DNA of 64,000 bases from Plasmodium coatneyi (taxonomy: Eukaryota > Apicomplexa > Aconoidasida > Haemosporida > Plasmodiidae), in contig NC_033558.1 in NCBI RefSeq assembly GCF_001680005.1, forward strand, positions 960,501 to 1,024,500. Direction: 5' to 3'. Below, piece after piece: positions 34,800 through 46,262 of this stretch. The stretch's first letter is position 1. Every line of letters begins with the position of its first letter. The translations under genes and the position numbers were made by a program. Under the pieces are notes generated by a model. That model had not been told where the DNA came from. It did not search any database and saw nothing but the letters and a program-made list of their open reading frames with translations.

Positions 34800-35902
34800 A
34801 TGCAAAGCAGCTTATACATAAACCACGTAAAAACGCTTGTTGAAAATGTAAGTGACGATTATTTTAACTTTGACGATCTTATTGGAGAGGGGATACAATC
34901 AGGCAGTGGTGGAGCCGTGGGCACAGCTGGGGTTGCAAGCGGAACTCATGGTGGAGTGGCAACGGCGCACCAAAAGAAGGTGCACGAGGTTCACTCCAGC
35001 CTAAGCTCCAACTGCAGAATAATCAAAATAGAGGACGAAGAAGTTGAAATTGAAAAATGGAATGAAGTGAGGAACACCCCAATAAATGAATTCATAATAA
35101 ACGCCCTGATTAACAAGTTTCACTTCAAGACATTTCTTCCCTGTCAAAGTTGTGTGTTGAATTATGCCCTGTTGAGCAAGAATGGATCGAATTCGCTTCT
35201 CAATGGAGACATATACATTGAAGTGCCAACGGGGTTGGGAAAAACATTATGCTATATTATAACCATACTGGATTATTTTTTATATAAAAAGGAGCAAACT
35301 GGGAAACTCTTCTGTCTTATATTAACAGCCACAGAAGAATTGGTAACTCAAATTTTGGGAGTTCTGAACAAGTTTGAAGTTAGCAACCTACGGTGTCAGG
35401 GGATAAATACCAACATGTTTCAAATGAACATTTATTTCGATGAGTTGATGGATAGTAGGGACACCTTTAAGGACACGAACATTCTCGTGACAACGACCAG
35501 CAAATTTGAAACCCTCTTCTACAGCAATGAGGAGCTTTTCAAGGACTTAAAATTTTTAGTTATTGATGAAGTGGATAAAATTATGTCCTTTAGTAAGTCC
35601 AACATTAACAGTTTAGTGAATTCCCTATCAGACATTGTCGAGAAGTACCAAATGGCAACTCATAATTTGTACAAGCCAAAGAATTTTCTTCAGAAAATTT
35701 TCGTTTCTGCGACCCTGTGTAAGGTGTCCGACAATCTCATGTCTCTAAATCTATACAGACCCATTTTTTTTTATTACATCGTTAATTATAAGAGAAACGA
35801 AGAGTTTTACTTGAGCACCAAGAAGAAGTACAGCAAGGTTTATGTAGTCCTCCGGCTGATCATGGATATACCGAGCAAGGGTAAGTTGAATCGTTGGGAG
35901 GG

Positions 35903-35940
<38 letters not shown>

Positions 35941-36767
35941 GAGTGCCATATGGCGGCCCCGCCCTGTCAGGGCACCCCTCTCCGTTTCCACCCCAACGCC
36001 CACGTAAAATTCCACTCCCACTTTACCCCCGCAGACAACCTGAGCATGCTCATCTTCTGCAACAGTGAGGAGTCGGCACACTTGCTTTATCGGTTCCTAA
36101 CCGTGTACTTCAGCTACACCAACCAAGGCAGCTACGGGATTAAGGAGTACACCCGGAATTTATCCAACAAGAGGAAGAAAAAAATATTAAACGATTTTCT
36201 AACGCAGAAATTGCACATCCTGATATGCACAGACTCCATTTCTAGGGGACTCGACACCGTGAATGTAAACTACGTGGTGAACTACGACATGCCGAATCAC
36301 TACAACGTGTTGACGCATAGGATTGGGAGGCTCTCCAGGTACGTCATCATACTTAGAGGTGGAACGAATGGGCTATGAATGCACCACCACCATTATCGTA
36401 CTTTTCTCACCACAGGGGATGTCCCCTCAAATGACACCGAACATATGTGTTTGTATGTGTTCACCTGTTTTTGACATTCCATTATGACACCACCCCTTTG
36501 TGCAGACATAACAGCAAAAGAGGAACCGTGTACCATTTGATTCGGAAAAAAGAAAAAATGATAATGAACAAGTCAATCAGGCAGAGGCACCTCAAAGGAA
36601 TCGAGAAAATGAAATTCAAAAAAGAAAAGCTCCAGGATATAAAGAGAGACATAAAGCATTTGAAGCCTCTTATCAAGGATATTATTGCCAAGGAGGAGGC
36701 GGAAGTTTTACGCAGACATAAATTTTATCCCTACGATGAGTTGGTGAAGCTGTGCGGGTTGGAGTGA
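34800..36767 (+). CDS. DEAD-box ATP-dependent RNA helicase, Dbp6/DDX51-like
   Basis: Three exons (34800-35880, 36035-36338, 36506-36767), phases 1 and 2, give 548 residues. The helicase motifs are in order: motif I PTGLGKT (143-149), motif II DEVD (256-259), motif III SAT (303-305), motif V TDSISRGLD (from 426) and motif VI HRIGR (455-459). DEVD in place of DEAD is a conservative change. The stretch after SAT, with SLNLYRPIFFY, and the overall layout resemble DDX51/Dbp6, which acts in 60S ribosome assembly in the nucleolus; that sub-family assignment is an inference. The C-terminus is a Lys-rich helical tail. Intron 1 contains a 32-T run. The upstream in-frame stop just before the ATG supports this start. 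Confidence 0.9.
35908..35939 (+). repeat. 32-T homopolymer inside helicase intron 1
   Basis: An uninterrupted 32-base T-run starts 27 bases after the GTAAGT donor of helicase intron 1 (35881-36034) and ends about 95 bases before its acceptor. It is the longest homopolymer I saw in the window and would vary by slippage. Because it is intronic it does not alter the protein, though the open frame reads through it as poly-Phe. Confidence 0.95.
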
Positions 36768-38056
36768 CAACATTTGCAGTGACTAACGTGTGGATGTTTT
36801 TTTTTTTTTTTTTTTTTGTTCAATTATGCGTCCTCTCCAATGGCAAACATAACGAGGTCGCCGCGATTGCGATGTCACGAATTGGGATGAAGTAGGCGTA
36901 TGTAGAAATGTCTACCCACTTTAAGTACAAATGTAGGAAAACATTTTTTTTTTGTGTTTTACCCATTTTTTGCCCGTAATCGGCATGCGCGTGGACGGAG
37001 GAATAATATTTTTTCTGAGTCGCGCATGTTGGGGGGGTGTCCCTTATCACGCAGGAAAGGTCATCCCTTTGGGGGCCTTATTTGTCTGTTCCCCCGTGGT
37101 GCCCACCTGGGGGGATAGAAAGGGCGCGGAAAGAAGTCACCAATTTGTTTGCCCAAATTAGCGGGAAATTGCTCACCGTACGTTAAAAAAAAAAGGGGGG
37201 ACCATTTGCTCGATCTGACCACTCTCTTTACGACGAGTTGATTAATCAGCAAAATGAAGGTAGATTAATTTTTTTTTTCTTTATTCGAAAAGGGGGAAAC
37301 GCTTAATTTTTCGATAAAAAAAAAAAAAAAAAAAAAAAAAAAACGGAGTGCACATGGCGATGTGTACTTTTTTCTGCCTGTCAACCGTTGCAGAAGTAGA
37401 AAGTGTGCAAGAGAAAAATTCTACTTCTATACAACCAGTTGGAACAACAAATACATTATCTGTTTTTTTGCCCTTTTTATGTCTTTGTTGCACCTCTCCG
37501 TCTATACTTTTGTCTTTCATGGCACCATTTTTTTTATACACCCTTCTGCAACACGCTTCTCCGTTTCCGTCTCGCCAGCCCTTTAAATTGGGGAAAACAT
37601 AAACGTTAAAAAAAAAAAAAAAAATCGGAACGGCTAAAGGTGCTTTAAATTAAGTTTAAAAAATTATAAAAATTAAAATTGGAAGTGTTGACATCAATTT
37701 GTGTAAATTTTTTTTTTTTTTACATCTTTTAAAAAACTCCGTTGTCAATATTTTTCCCTTTTCCTTTCTCTGCCGAAGCAGAATTGATGTGTGCATTTTT
37801 GTCTAAGTGAAAGAAGGTGGATTTTTCGGCAGCTTGCTCTGGGGGGAGAATCCTTCGCGCTGTAGAGTTGCTCACGCGTTGGTACGCACTGTCGTTTCAG
37901 TGTTGTCGTTAGACACTGGTCCGTACGCTTTTGTACTGTGGCCGCTTCTGCCCAGTGGAACATCACAATTGCCGCGTAAAAGCGCCATAACGTGCACTTT
38001 GTGCTACCCATTTGGCTATCCCCCCTTGGTGAACACCCTTTTTTACCCCAAGAAAA
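36768..38056. promoter_or_regulatory. intergenic region helicase to P41 (P41 upstream region)
   Basis: 1.29 kb containing T-runs near 36797 and 36943, a 28-A run at 37316-37343 and AT-rich sequence around 37605-37730. It should include the helicase 3' UTR and the P41 promoter and leader. No gene: open frames near 37350-37610 overlap in all three frames and read through the A/T tracts. Confidence 0.55.
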
Positions 38057-39211
38057 ATGAAAAAGTTCCTCCTGGTTGGGCTGCTTTACCTGCTAAAGGA
38101 GCAGCTTCCCGTACACGCAGAAGAACACATCTGCGATTTCACGAAGGAGAAGTACCTCCTGGGGAAGAATGAAAAAGAATACTGTGTAGTGGAGGCCAAA
38201 CCTTTCGACAGCGTAACATTTATATGTCCCAAAAAAATCGGAGCACAGTGCTTCCAAAATGTGAACACGTTAGACGATATAAGTAACGAAAAAATGGAAG
38301 CATCGAAGCTAGCCATAGATGAGCTGCTATACGGATCGACCCTGTATGGAGACACCCTCCTAATATCTCCTACGGTGAAGCAAAACACAACCTTCTACTG
38401 TTTTTGTAACTTACAAATGGAAGACGTGAAAAAGTTCCTAAAGAAGAGAAAATTGTCCAAGGAAAAGGAAAAGGAAAATGCGAAAAAGAAATCCGCTGTC
38501 AATGTGGACAATTTGGAAAATGCGGACGAAGACATGGAGGTGGTAGTGCCACAGAAGCAAGAAGATGAGAACCTAATGCGAGCATTATATAGGGTAAGAA
38601 AAATTGTGAATATAATAGAGCGTGAAAAGAACAAAGAGGAGGAAGGAGAGAAGCCAGAAAAAAAGCAAGCAGAGGAAGAGGAGGAAGAAGAACTCGTAGA
38701 TGAGGAGGAGCAGGAAGAAGAGGATGAGAGTAAAATTGAAAAAATTATTACAAAGTATGGAGTAATGAAAGTTATTGTTTCTACGAATCATACAATTACT
38801 AAAGGGTGCGATTTCGGAAATAATGTAGTGAACTATTTTTCTAAACCCTACCCTGTTGAAAGGCATGGAGGCAGTAAGGTGTGCAGAATTGAGGCGAAGC
38901 CAGGGGAGTTTGTTGGATTCAAGTGCATATACGATAATAGGGGCACCGTCCAACCACATAACTGCTTTGATAAGGTTTTTTACGAGGGCAATGAAACCGA
39001 TTTACAGACCCTCATGCCTGGTTATATATCATATGGAAACAAACGGAAGGGCAAGTACGCCTTTTATTTGAAGTTGCCCCACTTTGTGCAACACAGTTAT
39101 ACCATTCAGTGCAAGTGCAGGTCTACCGTGTCGGAGTATGATAACTACGTGTTCGAGCTGGCCGTGGAGGGAGGAGAAAGCGAAATTGTTGCCAAGTCCT
39201 TCCAGGAGTAG
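38057..39211 (+). CDS. 6-cysteine merozoite surface protein P41
   Basis: A single exon of 384 residues. An N-terminal signal peptide covers about residues 1-21. Two 6-cys (s48/45) domains are complete: C26, C43, C57, C65, C115, C117 in the first and C251, C276, C290, C303, C352, C354 in the second. Between them lies a charged linker (about 121-230) rich in Lys then Glu, ending in an acidic run. There is no C-terminal hydrophobic segment, so it is not GPI-anchored; this fits the known behaviour of P41, which is held on the merozoite surface through GPI-anchored P12. Length and the two-domain layout match P41. It stands close to other 6-cys genes (LISP2 in this window, P52/P36 expected to the right), consistent with an old duplication cluster. 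Confidence 0.95.
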   Translation: MKKFLLVGLLYLLKEQLPVHAEEHICDFTKEKYLLGKNEKEYCVVEAKPFDSVTFICPKKIGAQCFQNVNTLDDISNEKMEASKLAIDELLYGSTLYGDTLLISPTVKQNTTFYCFCNLQMEDVKKFLKKRKLSKEKEKENAKKKSAVNVDNLENADEDMEVVVPQKQEDENLMRALYRVRKIVNIIEREKNKEEEGEKPEKKQAEEEEEEELVDEEEQEEEDESKIEKIITKYGVMKVIVSTNHTITKGCDFGNNVVNYFSKPYPVERHGGSKVCRIEAKPGEFVGFKCIYDNRGTVQPHNCFDKVFYEGNETDLQTLMPGYISYGNKRKGKYAFYLKLPHFVQHSYTIQCKCRSTVSEYDNYVFELAVEGGESEIVAKSFQE

Positions 39212-40590
39212 GCGATACCAGGGGTTGGTCAACGCGGCAGCATGTGGAAAACCACCTCAACGTTTGAGTGGGTTGTCTTTGTAATACCTACGTGGATGTC
39301 CTCGCGATTGATCATCCACCACTTCCATGCAAATGAATACTTCTTTTTTTTTTTTTTAATTCTGAAAAGTGTTAATTTTTCAAAATTAATTGTCCCCACG
39401 GAATATTTTCCGTACTGCGATGCGGGTGAAGAGGAGGTTCTCCCCTCTCCCCCCCAAAAAACAACAACACAATTTAAAAATTTCCCCTTTAAGGTGCAAA
39501 TAAAAGGTTGGGATTGGTTGCGCGGTTACAAGTTGTGTCAACTTGGCAAGCACTCGGTAGACTCCCTCGTGTGTAGGGGGGGCTTTCTCCACGTCCACTT
39601 TAAATTTGTGAGCGATTTGGAGAAAGCTTCCTCTTACATGATACCGACATATGGGCAGCGCTGTGCCAATTTCTGTCTAATTGTGCAATCCTCCGCTTTT
39701 CACGTTTCGAAAAAATTACGATATCGCATGTAGATCCCTCCCCCCTCACTATTTTAGTATACGTGAGCCATTTCCTGGCGCGTAGTTAATTCTACAATTT
39801 TTTAAGGCAAAATTGGTGAAGCGCTAACTGAAAATTTTGAGTGGCTTGTTTGTAAGCGCTCAATTTCGGGGACGTTACAATTTTTTTAAAGAAGGATAGA
39901 TCATTTTGTGCTTGCAAAATTTTGAAGCACCCAATATATATATATTTTTTTTTTTGCATGCGTTGTGCGTGTGGAGCGGTAGATTGTCTAATTTGATCAT
40001 CTGGGAAGAACTAAAAATTTGGAGGCCTGGCGACGCGTCTGGCCAGATTTGTTCTTCCCGTTTGAGCCGTTCTTAGCGACGTTTCGAGCTATTTCGCTTC
40101 GCGTTTCTTGTGTGTCTGGCGATTTTTTCTATTTTGGGGTAGCCTGTTAAAAGGGATCCCAAAAAAAAATGAAATATATTTTTAACTTATTTTAATTTAT
40201 TTTATTTTGTTCCACTTTATTTCACTTTATCCTTCCTCTATTTTGTGTACATCTTACTTTTTACACTTTAACGAATTTTTTTTTTTTTTTTTTTCTGCAT
40301 CTACTGGAGTTCCAGCTAATACTGCAAAAAAAAGCGTAAAATGTCTGCAGCCACCAAGTGGTAATTTTTTTTTTTTTTGCTTCCATTTTGGGTTTGAATT
40401 TTTTATGGGAATTTACCGAATAGGCGCTAATGTGTAAGACGCAGATTAGGACTAGTCTTTCGTGTGAAATTTTTTTTTTCCACTCCTTTGGTGTTCACCT
40501 TAAAAGGAGACACACACGGATGAACAGAGTGAAGAGTCAGAAGGGGCCACGTCGAGCAACCATAAGAAGCAACACACGGTGAGAGCAAAA
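39212..40590. other. intergenic region P41 to secreted protein gene
   Basis: 1.38 kb of P41 3' flank and upstream region of the next gene. It contains T-runs at about 39341-39357, 39944-39955, 40275-40294 and 40365-40378. A 163-codon frame starting at 39242 is present, but it reads through a T-run as poly-Phe and shows no domain; I treat it as accidental. Confidence 0.55.
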
Positions 40591-42655
40591 ATGAGGATCT
40601 TTCAGGTGGTGCTGCTGTTGGTGGTGCCCTTCACGGTCAGCCACTTGTACAACTACGGAACGTTGAACTGCAGGAAGTGGAATGTTAGAAACTATTCTGA
40701 ACAGGTAAAGTGGAGAATGCTTAACGGGGAAGACGGTGAGAATATTCTACCAAGTGGTAATTCACCAGATGGAAGAAATGATGAGCATAGTGTGAATGAA
40801 CAAATCTCACGTCCAGTCCTAAGTAAACGGGTTGAGTTTATTGATAAGGAAACGGGGGAAAGTATACTTGTAGATTTGGAGCAGTTAGGTAGGAACAATT
40901 CTCATCATATCACGGATGGGGAATCCTCTTTGCGTGGCAGAAATATCACGGATGTGCCTGCTGAGGAAGAGACAGGAAAAATGTTGCAGGAAAATGGTAG
41001 GGGAGTAGAGGGAACTGCTTCAAGTTCGATGGAGAAAAAAACAGTTGATCCTGGAAGCGATGTGAGGGATCTTATACAACATAGAGAAGAAGAAAAGGAG
41101 GACGAATCGAAAAGAAGCATACAAGGTAATGCGGAGGAGGAACTAAAGAGCACACTAATTGACACAAAGGTAACCATGAAGGATAAAGGGTCGAACCTGC
41201 TTAGAAGTTTATTTAGCCAAATTAATTATGTGCAAAGTATTGGGGAACTGCTGAAAGTGACTGATGAAGGGGGGAGACAGTCCTTAGGAAGAAGCATCCT
41301 TTCAAAAGCAGAAAGGGAAAGGGAAAATGCTCCACCTGGTGACATTTGGGGGGGAAATAACCCAAAGGGTGAGACAAAGATGGACCTTCCCAACGGAACT
41401 AAGAACGATGAAATGATAAAAGGATATGCAAATGTACTGTTAAACGAAAGGAAGAACGTCTTGAAGACAAATGTTCGTAACTTTCTAAGCAGAGTTTTTA
41501 ATCTAATCGTTCGCGAAAAGCTAATGACGCGCATGTGCCACGGGGGGGAGCAGCAGAATGGGGCGGACAAGTCGAAGGGTGTGGAGTGTGCTAAAAGGAA
41601 AACTGGAGACTGCAACGGGGGGAAGGCACCCACGCCGGGTGCATCCACTGATCCAAGCAGCAATCCAACTGTTGATCCAAGGGGCGATCCAGAGAACTGT
41701 GGCCTGCCCAAACTGAGTGCAACGAAGTTTTACCAATCGCAAGACCTTTACAACTACTACAATTCCCTCGAGGAAATGCTGAAAAGCAGAAGCATTCGCT
41801 GGAAAACAGATCGAGTATCAAGGTACTTCACCTTCTACCCGAGCAAAAAAATAAAAGACAACGTGGAAGATGTGATGGAGAATAAGATATTCATAGAATC
41901 CGTTAGAAGCATCTTATTCGACTCACATGAGAAGAAGGAACAAACTGTTTACACAAGTTTTGCCGTAGTTGTTGAGACGCTATTTTCCTTAATAAAGGAA
42001 GAGAAGGTAATTGCTGACATGCATTCTTATGTGAATTTATTTTTCCAAGATTTAGGCATTCTAAACGTGAAGGTGTTGAATTTTCTCAGAAACTCTTCAA
42101 CCGAAAATTCTAATTTTTTGGGGCCCCTGGACGACCTATCCTTAGCAAACTTTGAATATATTTTGGCGAAGATATATTCTCGCTCCGTTTTGGCTAACAT
42201 TTTAAGCACAAAAATGAACCATGCGGATTCTAAAAAATTGTCAAAGTTTCTCATGAGCAGGAACAACGATTTGAAGTTTACTTTTCTCGAGAAGGTGGAA
42301 ATTGTGAACTCTGCGATTCCTAGTGAAGACGCTTCAGCCGTGGTGTTGAGAAATGAGGGGGATCAAGTGAATGTCCCCATCCCGGTGGCGGATGACACGT
42401 TGTGTAAATTTATTCCCATTAGGAAGAAGTAAGTCATTCCGCGCTAATTGACGGATGTCCAATCGTGCATGTGCAATGGTGCATATTCAGTGGTGCATGC
42501 CTCCTCCCATCTTTCATTTCTAACCATTCACTTCTCACCCCCTTAGACTACTGTACGAAAAACTGAGCCTCACGAGGAAAGTCGCCGAAGAAGTAATCCT
42601 GGATTACCTGTTCCGATTACTGATAAGGAAGGTGCATGAATATGTCTTGGAGTGA
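40591..42655 (+). CDS. uncharacterised secreted Plasmodium protein
   Basis: Two exons, 40591-42428 and 42547-42655, with a phase-2 intron (GTAAGT...CCTTAG); 648 residues. The frame is open upstream, but the first ATG is at 40591, giving a clear signal peptide (about residues 1-18). After it come a charged, low-complexity middle (about 40-200) with many Glu, Ser and Gly, a helical stretch, a short Pro/Asn/Asp-rich linker with PSSNPTVDPRGDP near residue 350, and a conserved-looking helical C-terminus. The last 36 residues, encoded by exon 2, are hydrophobic and helical but lack a membrane-length segment. RMLNG near residue 46 is one residue away from an R-x-L-x-[D/E/Q] form and does not meet the motif. 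I recognise no family; by position it is the gene between P41 and DPAP3 in other species. Confidence 0.85.
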
Positions 42656-43569
42656 CTTTCCAACTGGACAGAAGGAAGAAAGTGGAAGACCCCCAAATAT
42701 ATCAGCTGCTCACTGTCCGAATGGTACATATATCATACATGTGTGAGTGAATATATTGATCGCCCGAACGTTTTAGCCGTAATTTGGTTGCCCCCTTTTT
42801 GTTGCCCCAACTGTTTCCTCTTTTTTTCAAGTTTTTTTTTTTTTTTTTGTAAGAGAGGGGGGAAAGTTTGCGTGGTGCAAAAAGGAAGAGCGTACGGATG
42901 TCGGTGGGTTCTCCAGAGCCGGCCTGCGCTCCCATTTTTCGTGTCTATTTCGTTTGACTAGTTCTACCGCCCGTTATTACTTTGGAAAATTGCCAATTGT
43001 GCGATATCCGCCAAGTGTGTGTATTTTCTACTTGTGAATTTTTTCCTGTCTGCAACTCCCATTTTTCACAGATATGAAACTTTTTCCATTCCTATAAAAA
43101 GGCAGAGTGTGTATATCCACGTCTGCAGGTGAAACGCTGGATGGGTGCAACATTTGTGCATTTCAGTGCACTATTCGGGAAGGCAAAAGGGGGTGTTATA
43201 CTTGGGGGGTTCGGCAATCAGTGCAAATTCGGGTTGACGAACGGGTGCAGTAGATGAAGGGGAAAAACTGAAATATGATGTCTTCATACTTTTCTAGATT
43301 TAGACGCGTTTGGAATGTTTTTCTTTTTTTTTTTTTTTTTTTTTGATTTGATTTGATTTTTTTTCTTTCCCCCTGTGTGTGGTTATCAGGCCAGCAGGGG
43401 GAGGACCCAGAAGGGCAATTCGCATATAGTCTATTATTTGCTTACGTGATTTTTGTAACTGTAATGTTATTTTCCGTTTGGTTTTTCTGTTCACTCAAAG
43501 GCGGTTGCAACTGTTCGCTGGTATACCACCGCGTGGACATAAACTTCGTTCTGTGACCACCTCCTGGAC
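42656..43569. promoter_or_regulatory. upstream region of DPAP3
   Basis: 914 bases between head-to-tail genes, containing T-runs near 42832-42848 and 43324-43344 and otherwise ordinary sequence. No gene is seen; it should include the DPAP3 promoter and leader. Confidence 0.5.
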
Positions 43570-45973
43570 ATGGTTTTAATTTATCTGCTCCTCTTGTCTT
43601 TCGTGAGTTATGCCAAATGTGACATCCCCGTTCACTGTTTGAGTAGACATGTGGAGGGGAAGTGGGAGATTACCTTGGGCCTCCTCAAGGGGGAAAGCGA
43701 CGGCCCTTCGATTTCGGGACAGGACTACGAATACGACTACGAGTGTGGCTACCGCCGTCCGGACGATTCCGTTTACCATGGTGTAATATACATGCACATC
43801 TGTACGCGTGTGCTACGTTGAAGCAGTGATCGTCTAGTTATGCCCTTTCAATTTTAATGCAGCAACATATATTCTCCCTTTTTTTTTTTTTTTTTTTTGC
43901 GTATCTTCCCCCCTCGCAGAGGAACTGGACCCTGATCACCTGAAGGGACGTTTCGAGGAGAAAAAAAAACAAATTATCCTATTTAACACAGACAGGAGCA
44001 TAAACATAATCGAAAATGGGGATATAAATCCTGAGTACAGTGGGTTCTGGAGGATCGTGTACGATGAGGGGTTATACATGGAGCTGTATAAGCAGAATGA
44101 CGAGAAGGAGATTTATTTTTCCTTTTTCAAGTTTCAAAGAAGGAAGGACACGTCTTATAGTTACTGCAACAGGTTGATCATGGGGGTAGTGAATGTATAT
44201 CAGCTTAATGGCAGTGAAGGAGGTTCTTCTTCGGGGGTTCCCAGGATAGACCATTTGTCAGATCAGAATGTAGAAGGAGAGAAGGGGCCCCCAATGGAGG
44301 ATGTTTTTCTCGTCAAAATGGAGCATAAAGGAAAGAATGCGTTAAACCTCAAAAGGATTAATCTTTCCAAAGGGGGCTTCCATTTTATGGGATCAAAAGA
44401 AAGTGCACCGAAAAACGCAAACCATTCTATAGACTATTACAATGATAATTATACGCAGTTTGATTTCTTCACCATGAAGAGGTTTTGCTGGTATGGGAAG
44501 AAGGTGGGTACGCCTGATGAGCCTACGAACAAGATCCCCGTGGAGATCATTTCTCCTCTTGTGTTGGACCCAGACACCCACAACAAGAATTACGCCAATT
44601 TGAAGTTGAAGTGGGGAGGTGTCAATGGGGAGAAGACGAAGCAAGCGCATCACGAAGAGATAAATACCGACCAAACGATCACCCAATGGAGGGCCCTCCA
44701 AAAGCACACAAACAAATCACACAAAGGGGTAAAGCAGAACAGCATATTCAATACCTATCGTGAGAAGGAAGTCACCTTGGCACATTTTGACTGGACAAAT
44801 GAAGCTGATGTGAGGAGGAGACTTAATGGGAACTGGGTTAAAGTTATCGACGAAGCGATAGACCAGAAGGAATGTGGGTCTTGTTACGCAAACTCAGCTG
44901 CGTTAATTATTAACAGTAGAGTGAGAATTAAATACAACTATATAAAAAACATCGACCTTCTATCCTTTAGCAACAAGCAGCTAGTCCTTTGCGACTTTTT
45001 CAACCAAGGATGTAATGGCGGCTACATTTATTTGTCCCTAAAATATGCGTATGAGAATTTTCTTTTTACAAATAAATGTTTTGTGAGGTACTCCTCTTTA
45101 TATTTGAATAAGGACAAGAAGAATAGCTCGCTGTGTGATCGGTTTGATACGTTTAAGAGTTTTTTGAAGGAGGGTAACGGGGGGAACTGCCCAACTGCGC
45201 AGGTAGGGCCACCGCACAGACAAACCAAGCTAGTACGGCAGCACGAGTCTTTCAGGGGGAGTGAGGAAATGGATAAATCCTCTACCCAAGGTGAACATCA
45301 CAAAGGGGGAATTTTTCACAACGGGGAAAATAAACATACTGAGCGTCAAATGCACTATGTGCGTGATGTGCACGGTGGGGAAAACCTCCCCAGGGACGAC
45401 GAGCTAAAAGAGGGCTACCTCCCAGTCGATGCCACCGTGAGGGATGCCAGCGAAGTGGACGTACTAAATCTACACGAGTGTGACGCGAAAGTCAAAGTGA
45501 CAAAGTTTGAGTACCTAGATATAGAGGACGAAGAGGATTTAAAAAAGTACCTATATCATAATGGCCCCGTAGCAGCAGCAATTGAGCCTTCAAAAAATTT
45601 TCCTTCTTACAAGGAAGGCATTCTAACAGGGAAGTTTATAAAAATGTCCGATGGGGGGGAGTCCAATGCGTATGTATGGAACAAGGTCGACCATGCTGTA
45701 GTTATAGTTGGGTGGGGAGAAGACACAGTTGAAAATTTGAAAAAAAAAAAAAAAAAAATTCACCATTATTCAGGTCATCTGGACGCTTATTCTAGTGGAA
45801 AGGGGGGCTACACCTCAGGTAAAGTCGTTAAGTACTGGAAAATTCTGAACAGCTGGGGGACCAGCTGGGGGTACGACGGCTACTTTTACATTTTGCGCGA
45901 TGAGAATTACTTCAGCATAAAGTCCTACCTGCTCGCGTGCGACGTGAGTTTGTTCATCAAGGGGGGGGATTAG
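43570..45973 (+). CDS. dipeptidyl aminopeptidase 3 (cathepsin C-like cysteine protease)
   Basis: Exon 1 (43570-43780) and exon 2 (43920-45973) join in phase 1, giving 754 residues; the donor, GTGTAA, is weak but is the only one that keeps the frame. A signal peptide (about 1-17) is followed directly by DIPVHCL, the start of the cathepsin C exclusion domain. The papain-type catalytic set is complete: oxyanion Gln in DQKECGSCYA with catalytic Cys392, His662 in VDHAVVIVGWG and Asn714 in ILNSWGTSWG. A hydrophilic low-complexity insert of roughly 80 residues lies between the Cys and His regions. A 19-A run (45740-45758) encodes six consecutive Lys between His662 and Asn714. DPAP3 is an exopeptidase of blood stages, linked in P. 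falciparum to erythrocyte invasion. It is clearly this family; the number 3 rests on domain details and synteny. Confidence 0.93.
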
Positions 45974-46262
45974 ATGGTGACGCAAGGGTGACGCCATGAC
46001 AACGGGATGGTAATGTGAGGGTATAGTCAGGGCAAGCTCTCACACGCTCCGCGCTTGTGCGGGGGCCCTTTCGCCAAAAGTTACGCGCTTAACTGCGCGA
46101 GGAATTAAAGAAATTAAGTCGCACCGCTACATTGTTACACTGTTACACCGTGTGCGCCTTTTTTTTGATACTGCACTTGGAACTTGTTAAAGCACTAGGT
46201 AGTTGCCACCTCTTTGTATTCGCTAAAAAGGCTCTCCTTTAGGGGAAGCTCGTCGTTCCCTT

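Noticed and set aside
39242..39733. 163-codon frame after P41
   Set aside because: It reads through a T-run as poly-Phe, has no signal peptide pattern or domain, and lies where the P41 3' UTR is expected.
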